Assembly: GCA_947496355.1 (NCBI GenBank)
Contig: CANMCO010000002.1
Coordinates: forward strand, 1 to 64,000
Reading direction: 5' to 3'
DNA from: an uncultured Aquimarina sp.
Lineage (GTDB): Bacteria; Bacteroidota; Bacteroidia; Flavobacteriales; Flavobacteriaceae
Length of the DNA stretch: 64,000 bases
Translations under genes and position numbers: made by a program
The notes under the pieces: generated by a model
Seen by the model: the letters and a program-made list of their open reading frames with translations, nothing else
What the model was told of the DNA's origin: nothing
The model's database searches: none
In this document: in pieces, positions 8,757 to 16,592 of the stretch
Layout of the letters: every line of letters begins with the position of its first letter
How positions within the stretch are numbered: the first letter of the stretch is position 1

Positions 8757-8867
8757 CATCCTTTTTAATTGCGCGCTGAGGTTTTATACTGAGCTTGTCG
8801 AAGTGTTCTCGAAGTGTGCAATTAAAAAGATACAGCGAATAGCCCGGTCTCGATCATTACGATCGAG
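8757..8867. repeat. REP-like composite palindromic element
   Basis: Two arms (8757-8772 and 8818-8833, matching over CTTTTTAATTGC) enclose CTGAGCTTGTCGAAG at 8789-8803, a short sequence that recurs as an intergenic repeat in many bacterial genomes. A second hairpin follows (CTCGATC 8849-8855 / GATCGAG 8861-8867). No coding capacity. Placed between the rplY terminator and pth. Confidence 0.65.
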
Positions 8868-8894
8868 GACACGCCCATATAATTTATGTAAAAA

Positions 8895-8931
8895 TAAAAA
8901 AAGCACTTTGATTAAAATCCAAAGTGCTTTT
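8895..8931 (-). terminator. Rho-independent terminator of rplY
   Basis: Read on the minus strand: AAAAGCACTTTG, 8-10 base loop, CAAAGTGC and a long T run. Lies about 25 bases after the rplY stop. Confidence 0.9.
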
Positions 8932-8953
8932 ATAATATTCTCTAATTCGGAAA

Positions 8954-9595
8954 CTATGCCTGAGCAGCAGGTGCTTCAGCAGCAGGAGTTTCCCCTCCTT
9001 CAGCAGCCGCTCCTTCTTCTTCGTCTTCTTCTTCGTCATCTTCAACAGCAGTACGAGAAGTTTTCACCATACAGATTACCGTGTTATCCGGGTGTAGGAT
9101 AGTGAAATCATCACTTGCTACATCAGTAACATATAATTTGTTACCTATCTTAAGGTTGGTAATGTCACCTTCTAGTAGGTCTGGTAATTTAGATGCTAGA
9201 CCTTTTACTGTAATACGTCTTAAATTGAAACGTAATACACCACCATTACGAACTCCTTTAGAGTTTCCAGTAGTTTTGAAAGGAAGTGCAATTGTAATTG
9301 GTTTATCATCAAAAATTTGAATAAAATCGATGTGCAAAATTCTATCAGTTACAGGGTGAAATTGAATGTCCTGTAGAATAGCATTTATTTTTGTACCATT
9401 ATCCAACGCGATTACCACGGTATGAACGTCTGGAGTGTACACTAAATTTTTGAAAGCAATTTCTGGTGCTGCAAAGTGTACAATAGTGTCTCCACCGTAA
9501 ATTACACAAGGTACCTGTCCAGCATTACGTAAGGCTTTTGTTGCTTTCTTGCCTACGCTTTCTCTTTGAGATGCATTGATTGTTAATGATTTCAT
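8954..9595 (-). CDS. rplY: Large ribosomal subunit protein bL25 (CTC form)
   Basis: 213 residues. N-terminal 5S rRNA-binding bL25 domain ([30 protein letters not shown]; then [20 protein letters not shown]), followed by the TL5/CTC beta domain (about 95-185). Ends with an acidic/Ala-rich tail ([10 protein letters not shown] then Ala/Pro-rich) that is normal for Bacteroidetes. Binds 5S rRNA in the central protuberance. Lies 24 bases behind prs, so the two are cotranscribed, the common prs-rplY-pth order. Confidence 0.97.
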   Translation of the reverse strand: MKSLTINASQRESVGKKATKALRNAGQVPCVIYGGDTIVHFAAPEIAFKNLVYTPDVHTVVIALDNGTKINAILQDIQFHPVTDRILHIDFIQIFDDKPITIALPFKTTGNSKGVRNGGVLRFNLRRITVKGLASKLPDLLEGDITNLKIGNKLYVTDVASDDFTILHPDNTVICMVKTSRTAVEDDEEEDEEEGAAAEGGETPAAEAPAAQA

Positions 9596-9619
9596 TTTTA
9601 AAATTTATTAATTATTAAT

Positions 9620-10561
9620 TTACATTATAAACTTAGAGCTAATAGACTCATTGTGATGCACTCTGTGCATTACATCTGCAAATAAATCTGCACAGCTTAC
9701 CACTCTAATTTTATTACTTTCTTGTCGCAACGGAATAGAATCCGTAACGATCAATTCTTCTAATTTTGAATTTTCTATTCTTTCATAGGCAGTACCCGAA
9801 AGGATAGGGTGAGTACAAATCGCTCTAACACTTAGTGCACCTCTTTCCATCATCAGGTCTGCAGCTTTGGTCAGCGTACCTGCAGTGTCTACCATGTCAT
9901 CTACTAATACTACATTCTTGCCAGTCACATCGCCAATTAGCTCCATATGTGAAATCACATTGGCTTTGGCTCTTTGCTTATAACATATAACTACATCACT
10001 TTTTAATGCTTTAGAATAGGCATAAGCTCGTTTTGAACCACCCATATCTGGTGAAGCAATAGTAAGATCACTTAAATTTAGTGATTGTAAGTATGGTAAA
10101 AATATAGTAGATGCAAATAAATGATCTACTGGTTTCTCAAAAAATCCTTGGATCTGATCTGCATGTAGATCCATGGTAATAATTCTTGTTGCACCAGCAG
10201 TTTCCAACATTTTGGCAATTAGTTTTGCTGCAATAGGAACTCTTGGCTTATCTTTTCTATCTTGACGGGCCCACCCATAATATGGTAGTACCGCAGTAAT
10301 ATGTCTTGCAGAAGCTCTTTTTGCAGCATCTAGCATTAACAGCATTTCCATAAGGTGATCAGAGCTAGGATGTGTAGATCCTATTATAAAAACTCTTGAC
10401 CCTCTTACTGATTCTTCAAAAGACGGTTGAAACTCACCATCGCTGTAGGTTGATGTAATTACATTACCTAATTTAGCTCCATAGGACGCTACTATTTTTT
10501 CTGCGAGCTCGGTACTTTGTGTACATGCAAAAAACTTGGCTTCTGTAACTCCGGTTGGCAT
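9620..10561 (-). CDS. prs: Ribose-phosphate pyrophosphokinase
   Basis: 313 residues, typical length. Contains the class I PRPP synthetase hallmarks: FSYADGE-equivalent STYSDGEFQPSFEESVRG, YYGWARQDRKDKPRVPI, the ATP/Mg motif DLHADQIQGFF, and the PRPP-binding loop VLVDDMVDTAGT. Makes PRPP from ribose 5-phosphate and ATP for nucleotide, His and Trp synthesis. First gene of prs-rplY. A -7-like box TAAATTTG is present on the minus strand at 10616-10623. Confidence 0.98.
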   Translation of the reverse strand: MPTGVTEAKFFACTQSTELAEKIVASYGAKLGNVITSTYSDGEFQPSFEESVRGSRVFIIGSTHPSSDHLMEMLLMLDAAKRASARHITAVLPYYGWARQDRKDKPRVPIAAKLIAKMLETAGATRIITMDLHADQIQGFFEKPVDHLFASTIFLPYLQSLNLSDLTIASPDMGGSKRAYAYSKALKSDVVICYKQRAKANVISHMELIGDVTGKNVVLVDDMVDTAGTLTKAADLMMERGALSVRAICTHPILSGTAYERIENSKLEELIVTDSIPLRQESNKIRVVSCADLFADVMHRVHHNESISSKFIM

Positions 10562-10661
10562 GGTGTAAATTATTGTTTTGTAATGAGTTAAAACTTATTT
10601 TCTAAAAACAAGGTGCAAATTTAAAAATTTATTTCAACTCTTGTGCTTATTTTATTACTTA

Positions 10662-10696
10662 TTTGATGGCAAGAAACGAATATTTTGCTAATTTTG
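10662..10696 (+). promoter_or_regulatory. Promoter of tRNA-Leu
   Basis: TTTG at 10662-10665 and TAATTTTG at 10689-10696 with 23 bases between them match the Bacteroidetes -33/-7 consensus; the tRNA begins 13 bases later. Confidence 0.6.
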
Positions 10697-10708
10697 CCAT
10701 CTTGTTGC

Positions 10709-10790
10709 GCTCGAGTGGCGGAATTGGTAGACGCGTCGGATTCAAAATCCGATTTCTTCGGAAGTGTGGGTTCGATTCCCACCTCGAGTA
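10709..10790 (+). tRNA. tRNA-Leu (anticodon CAA)
   Basis: Full cloverleaf: acceptor GCTCGAG (10709-10715) pairs with CTCGAGT (10783-10789; G-U at the end), discriminator A at 10790. Anticodon stem TCGGA/TCCGA around loop TTCAAAA, anticodon CAA at 10743-10745, read by UUG codons. A long variable arm (TTCTTCGGAAG) confirms class II Leu. T-arm has GTTCGATTC-type loop (GGGTTCGATTCCC). CCA is not encoded. Followed by a terminator. Confidence 0.97.
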
Positions 10791-10792
10791 CA

Positions 10793-10827
10793 AAAGCCTT
10801 GCTGAAAAGTGAGGCTTTGTCTTTTTT
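10793..10827 (+). terminator. Rho-independent terminator of tRNA-Leu
   Basis: Stem AAAGCCT (10793-10799) / AGGCTTT (10812-10818), then a T-rich tail to 10827. Confidence 0.8.
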
Positions 10828-11037
10828 AAGGTATTTCAAATTCTAAGTATATTGTACTTGTTAGGTGAAGTTATTGAAAACTATTAAAACTTTAATAGTA
10901 CTACCAAATTTTGATATCCCTTTACTTTTGAACCTAACTTTTTTCCAGCTTAGGACACCTCTTGTGTTCCATAATTTTTCATCAATAATTTCCTAATGTC
11001 GTAAATGTTACAGTACGTCGGATTTGTACTATTGTCT

Positions 11038-11104
11038 TGTCGGAAATCTTTACAGATTTGCCGGACTTGTTCTAGCCTTAACATTGCATTGCCCACTAAC
11101 TTTG
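11038..11104 (+). promoter_or_regulatory. eCIS operon promoter with paired regulator sites
   Basis: TGTCGGAAAT at 11038 and ATTTGCCGG ending the second site (TGCCG at 11059) are 21 bp apart; the -7 box TAACTTTG (11097-11104) starts 59 bp after the first TGTC. The same layout precedes the amidase (38211-38277) and the lipoprotein gene (39165-39231). There is no good -33 TTG at normal spacing, which suggests activator dependence. The sites also form an 11-bp bulged hairpin (11039-11066). Further half-site-like TGTCG/CGTCG copies occur at 10997 and 11016. Predicted leader about 35 bases. Confidence 0.6.
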
Positions 11105-11143
11105 AACTTTCAAAAGTTAATAAGCGGTAATAGACGATATATC

Positions 11144-11728
11144 ATGATTAATGCAGTATTAAGTGTCTTAAAGGATAGGCTCAACGAGCATTTTAAAAAT
11201 GTAGTACGAACTACAGAATCAAATGTTGTAGAGTTTATAGATACGAATAGTAATGATCCGATTTCTTTTACAAATGATAAGGTTACCCCCTTTCTAATCA
11301 ATATCTCAGAAGATAGGAAATTTAGAAATCCAGATCAATATTCGGGTATAGTAAGAGAAGGGATAAGAACTCAAATGAATCCCGAGATTAGGATTGAACT
11401 TTTGGTGCTTTTTGTATCAAAGTTTGGTAATTATAATCAAGCACTTAAATTCTTATCTCATGTAATTAAATTTTTTCAGGCCAACAGGGCTTTCAACCCA
11501 TTAAATTCTCCGCGGTTATCAGATGATAATATAGAGAAATTGACTATAGAATTGGTGTCAATTCCTTTGGAAGAACAGAATCAAGTTTGGCATTCTCTTA
11601 ATACATCATATTTACCGTCTGTTTTGTATAAGATTAGATTGCTCTCTTATGTCGATGATATTAGTGTGGATTATGTAGGTAGTCAATCAGTTGATTTGCA
11701 GTTGAGTATAAATGAAAAGAGAAACTAA
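11144..11728 (+). CDS. eCIS cap/tail-terminator protein, DUF4255 (Pvc16-like)
   Basis: 194 residues from the Met at 11144; an upstream in-frame ATG at 11024 would place the start inside the promoter and adds hydrophobic nonsense, so the shorter form is chosen. The sequence (MINAVLSVLKDRLNEHF..., later ISEDRKFRNPDQY, LLVLFVSKFGNYNQALKFLS and PSVLYKIRLLSY) is typical of DUF4255, the N-terminal domain of Pvc16/Afp16, which caps the tube and sheath end after elongation stops. First gene of the operon, as usual for Bacteroidetes systems. Overlaps the next gene by one base (TAATG). Confidence 0.88.
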   Translation: MINAVLSVLKDRLNEHFKNVVRTTESNVVEFIDTNSNDPISFTNDKVTPFLINISEDRKFRNPDQYSGIVREGIRTQMNPEIRIELLVLFVSKFGNYNQALKFLSHVIKFFQANRAFNPLNSPRLSDDNIEKLTIELVSIPLEEQNQVWHSLNTSYLPSVLYKIRLLSYVDDISVDYVGSQSVDLQLSINEKRN

Positions 11729-12498
11729 TGAGATACAAAGAATTTTTTGAAATAAAATTAGTTCATCCATACACTAAAGGTATTCTAGAATATCTGGTAC
11801 TAACCGCAGATAAGTCTGCAATACCCGTAATAAAGAAAAATCGTTTTTTATTAAAAAATACGGTGAGTGGCTTCAAAATTCTTATGCCTGTAGATGAGCA
11901 AGGAAAAAGTTTAGTGGTATTAGGAGTAGATGATACTCTTGTTTTTAATGTATTTCCATCGTCTCAGGCTTTTTTTGAGTTTACAGATTTTTCAGCAATT
12001 AATGAGAATAAAATTTTCTTGTTTACCAATCAAGGTTTAGGCAATGATAGTGTTGATTTGTTACTGTCAGAAACGTCTATAAATGATAAGCTGAATAGTT
12101 TTCCTGCTGTTGGGCAAATAAAAATCACTCCTAATAATGTAACGCCAGTAATAGATAATGTTGCGCCTGTGTATGAGGTGCGTTTCGAGGCAAAATCAAT
12201 GACCTGGAAATATTTTTTTATTACAAAGGAGGAATCAGATTCCTTATCTGTAGAAAGCAAAGATATAACCTTTAAAAAATTGAATGAAGAAACTTTAGAC
12301 CCTGTGTTTAAAGGTTTGAAAGCAAATTTTATAACTACAGAAATGAATATACAAGCTTTTGAATCTGAAGTGCCTCTTGTATGTCAAAACATCCCAAGAA
12401 AAGATATACAACTTAAAAATGATAGGGTAACGGTGATCAAACACCTGCCCAATCCTGATATAGGTGATCATGGCATTCAAATTATAAAAATCAATTAA
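11728..12498 (+). CDS. Conserved-context eCIS protein of unknown function
   Basis: 256 residues, no signal peptide or membrane segment, mostly predicted beta strand. I do not recognise a domain. It is locked into the operon: start overlaps the cap-protein stop by one base, and the sheath gene follows after 30 bases. The first 90 residues (FFEIKLVHPYTKG, FKILMPVDEQGKSLVVLG, DTLVFNVFPSS) look like a compact beta domain that could bind the cap or sheath; residues 140-190 look like a carboxypeptidase-regulatory/Ig-type strand set. A cap-associated or sheath-terminating accessory factor is the simplest inference from position. Confidence 0.6.
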   Translation: MRYKEFFEIKLVHPYTKGILEYLVLTADKSAIPVIKKNRFLLKNTVSGFKILMPVDEQGKSLVVLGVDDTLVFNVFPSSQAFFEFTDFSAINENKIFLFTNQGLGNDSVDLLLSETSINDKLNSFPAVGQIKITPNNVTPVIDNVAPVYEVRFEAKSMTWKYFFITKEESDSLSVESKDITFKKLNEETLDPVFKGLKANFITTEMNIQAFESEVPLVCQNIPRKDIQLKNDRVTVIKHLPNPDIGDHGIQIIKIN

Positions 12499-12528
12499 GT
12501 AAAGTTTAAACATTAAAAATTATCTAAT

Positions 12529-14178
12529 ATGTCTAATTATTTAACACCAGATGTGTATACAGAGGAAATTCCTCTATTACCTCCATCGGTAGCAGGTGTA
12601 TCTACAGCAGTTCCTGCATTCATTGGTTATACCGAAAAAACACCAAAAAATGGAGATGAAGAGTCTATACGGCCTATACGGGTTTCTACCTTATTAGAGT
12701 ATAAGGAAATCTTCGGAAAGGCTCAATCAGCTTCTTTTGTAGTAGATGTAGAAAACAAAGATACTATCAAAGGAGTAAAGGTAACACCTCCTAAAAGCAC
12801 CCTATATCATGCATTGGATCTTTATTTCAAAAATGGAGGAGGCGAATGCTACATAGTTTCTATAGGTTCATACACAGATTATTCAGAAGCTGAGGCTAAG
12901 GATGCATTCTTAAAAGGTCTTGAAGCCTTAGCTAAAGAAGATGAACCAACGCTCATAATGTTAGGAGAAGCTACAAAATTACCGGCAGAGGATTACCATA
13001 CTATTTGTACGCAAGCTTTGATACAATGTGCCGAATTAAAAGACAGGTTTTGCATTTTCGATATTAAGAAAGACGATATCGATGGAAGCAGTTTTAGAAA
13101 TGGAATTGGTATCAATAACCTGAAATATGGAGCGGCATATACTCCGTATATACAAACTTCGCTTACCTATAGCTATGATGATACGGATGTAATAGTTAAG
13201 CAAATAACTTCTTCAGAAGACAGCACGTTTGAAGTAGAGCATCAAGGAATTAAGATTACGTATTCCGGTAATGATACAATAACTCCAAAGTTTAGAATAA
13301 ACGGAGGAAGTGGAACATCACTTGAGATTACGGTATCAGCTAGTAATTTATTAACTATAAAAAATGTCCCAGATGCTGGTATAGCGGTAAGCACTTTGCT
13401 TGAGGCTTGGGAGGCATTTAGCGATAAAAATGGTTTTGATATAGTAGCATTGGATGATAGTAGTACTGTTACCCAAACCTCTGGTACTTCTGGTCAAGAT
13501 TTAATTAAAAACGGAGCATCAGAAAGTTTAGAATCCTATAAAGAAGATCAGTCGGCATTGTATAACAAAATTGTTAACCAGCTAGCAAAAGAAAAAATGA
13601 TTTTGCCTCCAGGTTCGGCCGTAGCTGGTGTGTATGCTACAACCGATAGAGAAAGAGGCGTGTGGAAAGCCCCTGCAAATATTAGTCTTAATTCAGTTAA
13701 TGGTCCTATAGTCAAAATTACTTCTTCAGATCAGGAGAAACTGAATGTAGATGCTACAGCAGGAAAATCTATAAATGCCATCCGTAGTTTTGTTGGTAAA
13801 GGAACTTTGGTATGGGGAGCAAGAACATTAGCAGGAAATGATAATGAATGGAGGTATGTATCTGTTCGTCGATTATTCAATATGATTGAAGAATCTACTA
13901 AAAAAGCATCCTATTTCGCTGTTTTTGAGCCTAATGATCCATCAACTTGGTTAAAAGTAAAGGCAATGATCGAAAGCTTTTTGTATGGTGTATGGCAACA
14001 GGGAGGTCTAGCCGGTTCTACAGAAGAGCAAGCATATTTTGTAAATGTTGGATTAGGTAAAACTATGACACAACAGGATGTTCTAGAAGGGCGAATGATC
14101 ATAGAGATTGGTATTGCTGCGACTCGTCCGGCAGAGTTTATTATTCTGAAGTTCTCTCATAAACTACAAGAGGTTTAA
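12529..14178 (+). CDS. eCIS contractile sheath protein (Pvc2-like)
   Basis: 549 residues. Starts with the phage-tail sheath signature LTPDVYTEEIPLLPPSVAGVSTAVPAFIG; the conserved C-terminal half has DRERGVWKAPANISLNSVNG at about 370-390, GTLVWGARTLAGNDNEWRYVSVRR at about 425, and WLKVKAMIESFLYGVWQQGGL. The C-terminal strands form the interlocking mesh that drives contraction. Residues about 195-335 are a variable insertion (immunoglobulin-like, exposed in known sheaths). Only one sheath gene is present, unlike AFP/PVC which have three paralogues. Sheath contraction drives the tube through the target membrane. Confidence 0.96.
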   Translation: MSNYLTPDVYTEEIPLLPPSVAGVSTAVPAFIGYTEKTPKNGDEESIRPIRVSTLLEYKEIFGKAQSASFVVDVENKDTIKGVKVTPPKSTLYHALDLYFKNGGGECYIVSIGSYTDYSEAEAKDAFLKGLEALAKEDEPTLIMLGEATKLPAEDYHTICTQALIQCAELKDRFCIFDIKKDDIDGSSFRNGIGINNLKYGAAYTPYIQTSLTYSYDDTDVIVKQITSSEDSTFEVEHQGIKITYSGNDTITPKFRINGGSGTSLEITVSASNLLTIKNVPDAGIAVSTLLEAWEAFSDKNGFDIVALDDSSTVTQTSGTSGQDLIKNGASESLESYKEDQSALYNKIVNQLAKEKMILPPGSAVAGVYATTDRERGVWKAPANISLNSVNGPIVKITSSDQEKLNVDATAGKSINAIRSFVGKGTLVWGARTLAGNDNEWRYVSVRRLFNMIEESTKKASYFAVFEPNDPSTWLKVKAMIESFLYGVWQQGGLAGSTEEQAYFVNVGLGKTMTQQDVLEGRMIIEIGIAATRPAEFIILKFSHKLQEV

Positions 14179-14230
14179 TAGAACGGCCTAATTAGAATAA
14201 TTCAATTGTAAAATATTAATACGTAAAAAA

Positions 14231-14707
14231 ATGGCTTTAACAAAAGAACAAATCAAAACAGATTATCCTTTACCTATTTATAATTATAGAGTAGATATTG
14301 ATGGAGTATCATTTAGTTTTTCGGAAGTATCAGGTCTGGAGCTTTCATTCGAATCTATTACCTATAAAGAAAGCTTTACATCTGGAGATAAAGTGGGACC
14401 TAATATAATGTATATGCCTGGGCAGATTCAGCCAGTCAACATTAGCCTTAAAAAGGGATTCATAAAGGGTAAAAGTATCCCGGTTTTTTATGAGTGGATC
14501 AATGATATCCAACTCAATCGGGTGGATAAAAAAGATATTGTGGTTCATCTTTTAGATGAGACAGGAAACACCGTTGTAAACTGGAAAGTAATTGATGCAT
14601 TTCCTACAAAACTATCAGCTCCATCCTTTGATGCCAGCTCTAATGAGGTGGCTATAGAATCTATGGAACTTATGGCTTTTAGGGTGACCATGGAGGAAAC
14701 AGCATAA
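14231..14707 (+). CDS. eCIS inner tube protein (gp19/Pvc1-like), copy 1
   Basis: 158 residues, the normal size for T4 gp19-type tube subunits. Starts YPLPIYNYRVDIDGVSFSFSEVSGLELSFE, the family signature; ends with FDASSNEVAIESMELMAFRV. Stacked hexamers form the hollow tube inside the sheath, through which cargo travels. The first of three consecutive tube-like genes; copy 2 shares the start PLPVYNYRV and the NxxAIESxxL ending. Likely the main tube building block by analogy with Pvc1. Confidence 0.93.
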   Translation: MALTKEQIKTDYPLPIYNYRVDIDGVSFSFSEVSGLELSFESITYKESFTSGDKVGPNIMYMPGQIQPVNISLKKGFIKGKSIPVFYEWINDIQLNRVDKKDIVVHLLDETGNTVVNWKVIDAFPTKLSAPSFDASSNEVAIESMELMAFRVTMEETA

Positions 14708-14789
14708 CAATCCTATGTAAAATCAAATATCGGGCTTACCATGGTTACTGGTTAGACTTTAATCTATATGATGTATAAATGACCTTTTT

Positions 14790-15236
14790 ATGGCAACAGA
14801 TAAACAAAAAATTAGTGAAAGTTATCCTTTACCAGTATACAACTATAGGGTAATAATTGATGGAAATGAAACGATGTCCTTTTCAGATGTTTCAGGTCTC
14901 GAAATTGATCATGAGCACGTATTGTACAGGCACGGATTCAGTTGGATAACTGGGGATCACTTAATCAGGGGCCAGCGAAAACCCATTAATGTTACACTGA
15001 AGCGAGGACTTATCAGAAAAAGAAAGTATTTATATGATTGGATCAAGGCTGGAAAGAAGAAGGATATTAGGATAGAACTATGTGATGAAACTGGTCTGGC
15101 TGCAGTAAGTTGGGATGTATCCCGAGCACTGCCCTTTAAAATGGATGCTCCATCATTTAGCTCTAGTACTAATGATATTGCCATAGAAAGCCTGGATTTG
15201 ATTGCTCATGATTTAAGGATTACACATAACGAATGA
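14790..15236 (+). CDS. eCIS tube-like protein, copy 2
   Basis: 148 residues, same fold family as the preceding gene (YPLPVYNYRVIIDGNETMSFSDVSGLEI; FSSSTNDIAIESLDLIA). Differences from copy 1 in the central loop (HGFSWITGDHLIRGQRKPINVTLKRG) suggest a specialised layer, for example a tube-initiator ring near the baseplate as Pvc5 is proposed to be. It follows copy 1 after an 82-base gap and precedes copy 3 by 7 bases. Confidence 0.9.
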   Translation: MATDKQKISESYPLPVYNYRVIIDGNETMSFSDVSGLEIDHEHVLYRHGFSWITGDHLIRGQRKPINVTLKRGLIRKRKYLYDWIKAGKKKDIRIELCDETGLAAVSWDVSRALPFKMDAPSFSSSTNDIAIESLDLIAHDLRITHNE

Positions 15237-15243
15237 TTTTTAT

Positions 15244-15732
15244 ATGTCACAGTTTTTAGAAAACATAAATTTTGCAGACGCAGTACCCGAATTGTCACAT
15301 AGATTTGGAGTCTTTTTCTTCGCAGGAGGATTGATACCCAATCCTATAGATATTAGGTTTCAGCGGGTGAGTGGAATTAGTACCGAGGTACAATTAGAAA
15401 CGATTAATGAAGGAGGACAAAATTTGCATGCACATCGTCTGCCAAATAGGGTTGGCTATAATAATTTGGTTTTAGAGCGGGGGTATGTAGCCAGTCGTAT
15501 ACCCTCTCCTTTAAACCTTGAATTCAATCTAGCATTTTCCAGATTTAAGTTTTACCCTTCTAATGTACTGGTAACTAAGTTTAACGAGGCAGGTAATCCG
15601 ATAGGAGCATGGCTTTTTTTTAAAGCCTACCCGGTGAAGTGGTCCATGTCTGATCTCGATGCGCAGTCAAATTCTGTAGCAGTAGATACGATGGAACTCG
15701 CATATACCAGATTTCAAATAATGAGGATATAA
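15244..15732 (+). CDS. eCIS tube-like protein, copy 3 (tube initiator type)
   Basis: 162 residues, more divergent gp19-like member: RFGVFFFAGGLIPNPIDIRFQRVSGIS, then NLVLERG and ending FKAYPVKWSMSDLDAQSNSVAVDTMELAY. Such proteins sit at the baseplate end and match the symmetry of the first tube ring to the LysM adaptor and spike. Tight spacing on both sides: 7 bases after copy 2 and one base before the DUF5908-like ORF. Confidence 0.88.
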   Translation: MSQFLENINFADAVPELSHRFGVFFFAGGLIPNPIDIRFQRVSGISTEVQLETINEGGQNLHAHRLPNRVGYNNLVLERGYVASRIPSPLNLEFNLAFSRFKFYPSNVLVTKFNEAGNPIGAWLFFKAYPVKWSMSDLDAQSNSVAVDTMELAYTRFQIMRI

Positions 15733-15733
15733 A

Positions 15734-15892
15734 ATGGCAGTAGAAATCAAAGAAATCGTAATTCGAGCTGTACTATCAGAAGAAGAGAAGTCCAGTAAGT
15801 TGTCTGAAGACTCAGCACTCGAAAAAGAGAATGTAGTACAAGAGTGTGTCAATCAAGTGTTGAAGATATTAAGTAAGAAAAACCGTAGGTAA
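15734..15892 (+). CDS. Small eCIS protein, DUF5908-like (Pvc6-like)
   Basis: 52 residues, ATG at 15734 and TAA at 15890-15892. Begins MAVEIKEIVIRAVLSE, the opening of DUF5908 family proteins that sit at this position in eCIS operons, followed by an acidic, likely helical segment (SEEEKSSKLSEDSALEKEN) and a basic end (KILSKKNRR). It fills the gap between the third tube gene and the LysM gene with one base on each side, so it is clearly part of the operon. Role unknown; a baseplate-linked minor protein is inferred. Confidence 0.85.
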   Translation: MAVEIKEIVIRAVLSEEEKSSKLSEDSALEKENVVQECVNQVLKILSKKNRR

Positions 15893-15893
15893 A

Positions 15894-16589
15894 ATGGATT
15901 TTAACTTTTTAAAGTTTGAAAAACTTACCATTGTAAGTTATGAAAAAGCAGAAAGAACAGGAGAAGGAGAAAAGTTTGTAGCGATGTTTAATCCAGAGTC
16001 GTACTCACTATCTTATGAAAATGTGTATAGTAGGGCACAAGGTATAAACACTAGTGGACGAACATCACAATATGCGATGAGCAAACCTGAAAAACTGAAT
16101 CTTAAGATCATTTTGGATGGTAGTGGTGTAAGTACTTTTGGATTGACGAATATTATTGGTAGGGGCTACGATGATGTATATAAACGGGTGCAGCATTTTT
16201 TAGAATTGACAAGTTACATGGATGGTGAGATCCATGAACCCAAATACTTGACCTTAAAATGGGGTGATCTATTATTTAAATGTCGTTTGAGTTCTGTTAC
16301 TGTAAATTACTCTTTATTTAATAGTAGTGGTATTCCCTTACGTGCAGAGCTAGATACTTCATTTTTTGGTGATATAGAAACATCAGAGCGACTCAAAAAA
16401 GATAGAAAAAGTTCTCCAGACCTTACGCATTTTAGGGTAGTAGGAGTCCATGACCGGTTACCTTTAATGTGTGAAAAAATTTATGGTGCAGCACAATATT
16501 ATGTAGAAGTAGCAAAGGTCAATAACCTAGATGATTTTAGAAACCTAAAACCGGGACAGGAAATTTATTTCCCTCCAATAGAAAAATAA
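15894..16589 (+). CDS. eCIS baseplate adaptor with LysM domain (Pvc7-like)
   Basis: 231 residues. N-terminal about 170 residues match the CIS tube/baseplate adaptor (LTIVSYEKAERTGEGEKFVAMFNPESYSLSYENVYSRAQG), and the C-terminal about 50 are a LysM module (THFRVVGVHDRLPLMCEKIYGAAQYYVEVAKVN then LRNLKPGQEIYFPP). In PVC and AFP the equivalent (Pvc7, like T4 gp53) joins tube initiator and spike in the baseplate hub; the LysM there is structural rather than a cell-wall enzyme. Four bases before the spike gene. Confidence 0.92.
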   Translation: MDFNFLKFEKLTIVSYEKAERTGEGEKFVAMFNPESYSLSYENVYSRAQGINTSGRTSQYAMSKPEKLNLKIILDGSGVSTFGLTNIIGRGYDDVYKRVQHFLELTSYMDGEIHEPKYLTLKWGDLLFKCRLSSVTVNYSLFNSSGIPLRAELDTSFFGDIETSERLKKDRKSSPDLTHFRVVGVHDRLPLMCEKIYGAAQYYVEVAKVNNLDDFRNLKPGQEIYFPPIEK

Positions 16590-16592
16590 ATA

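Noticed and set aside
8740..9102. Plus-strand ORF of 120 codons across the rplY end
   Set aside because: It crosses the REP-like element and the terminator, and its Gln/Leu-rich translation is the shadow of the acidic rplY tail.
10621..10839. Minus-strand ORF of 72 codons
   Set aside because: It runs straight across the tRNA-Leu gene and its terminator and has no family signature.
10923..10930. TACTTTTG as the eCIS -7 box
   Set aside because: It fits the consensus, but no -33 TTG lies at a suitable distance and the TAACTTTG box at 11097 shares exact geometry with two other promoters.
11024..11143. Earlier ATG for the cap protein
   Set aside because: It would lie inside the predicted promoter, before the -7 box, and adds 40 residues unlike DUF4255.
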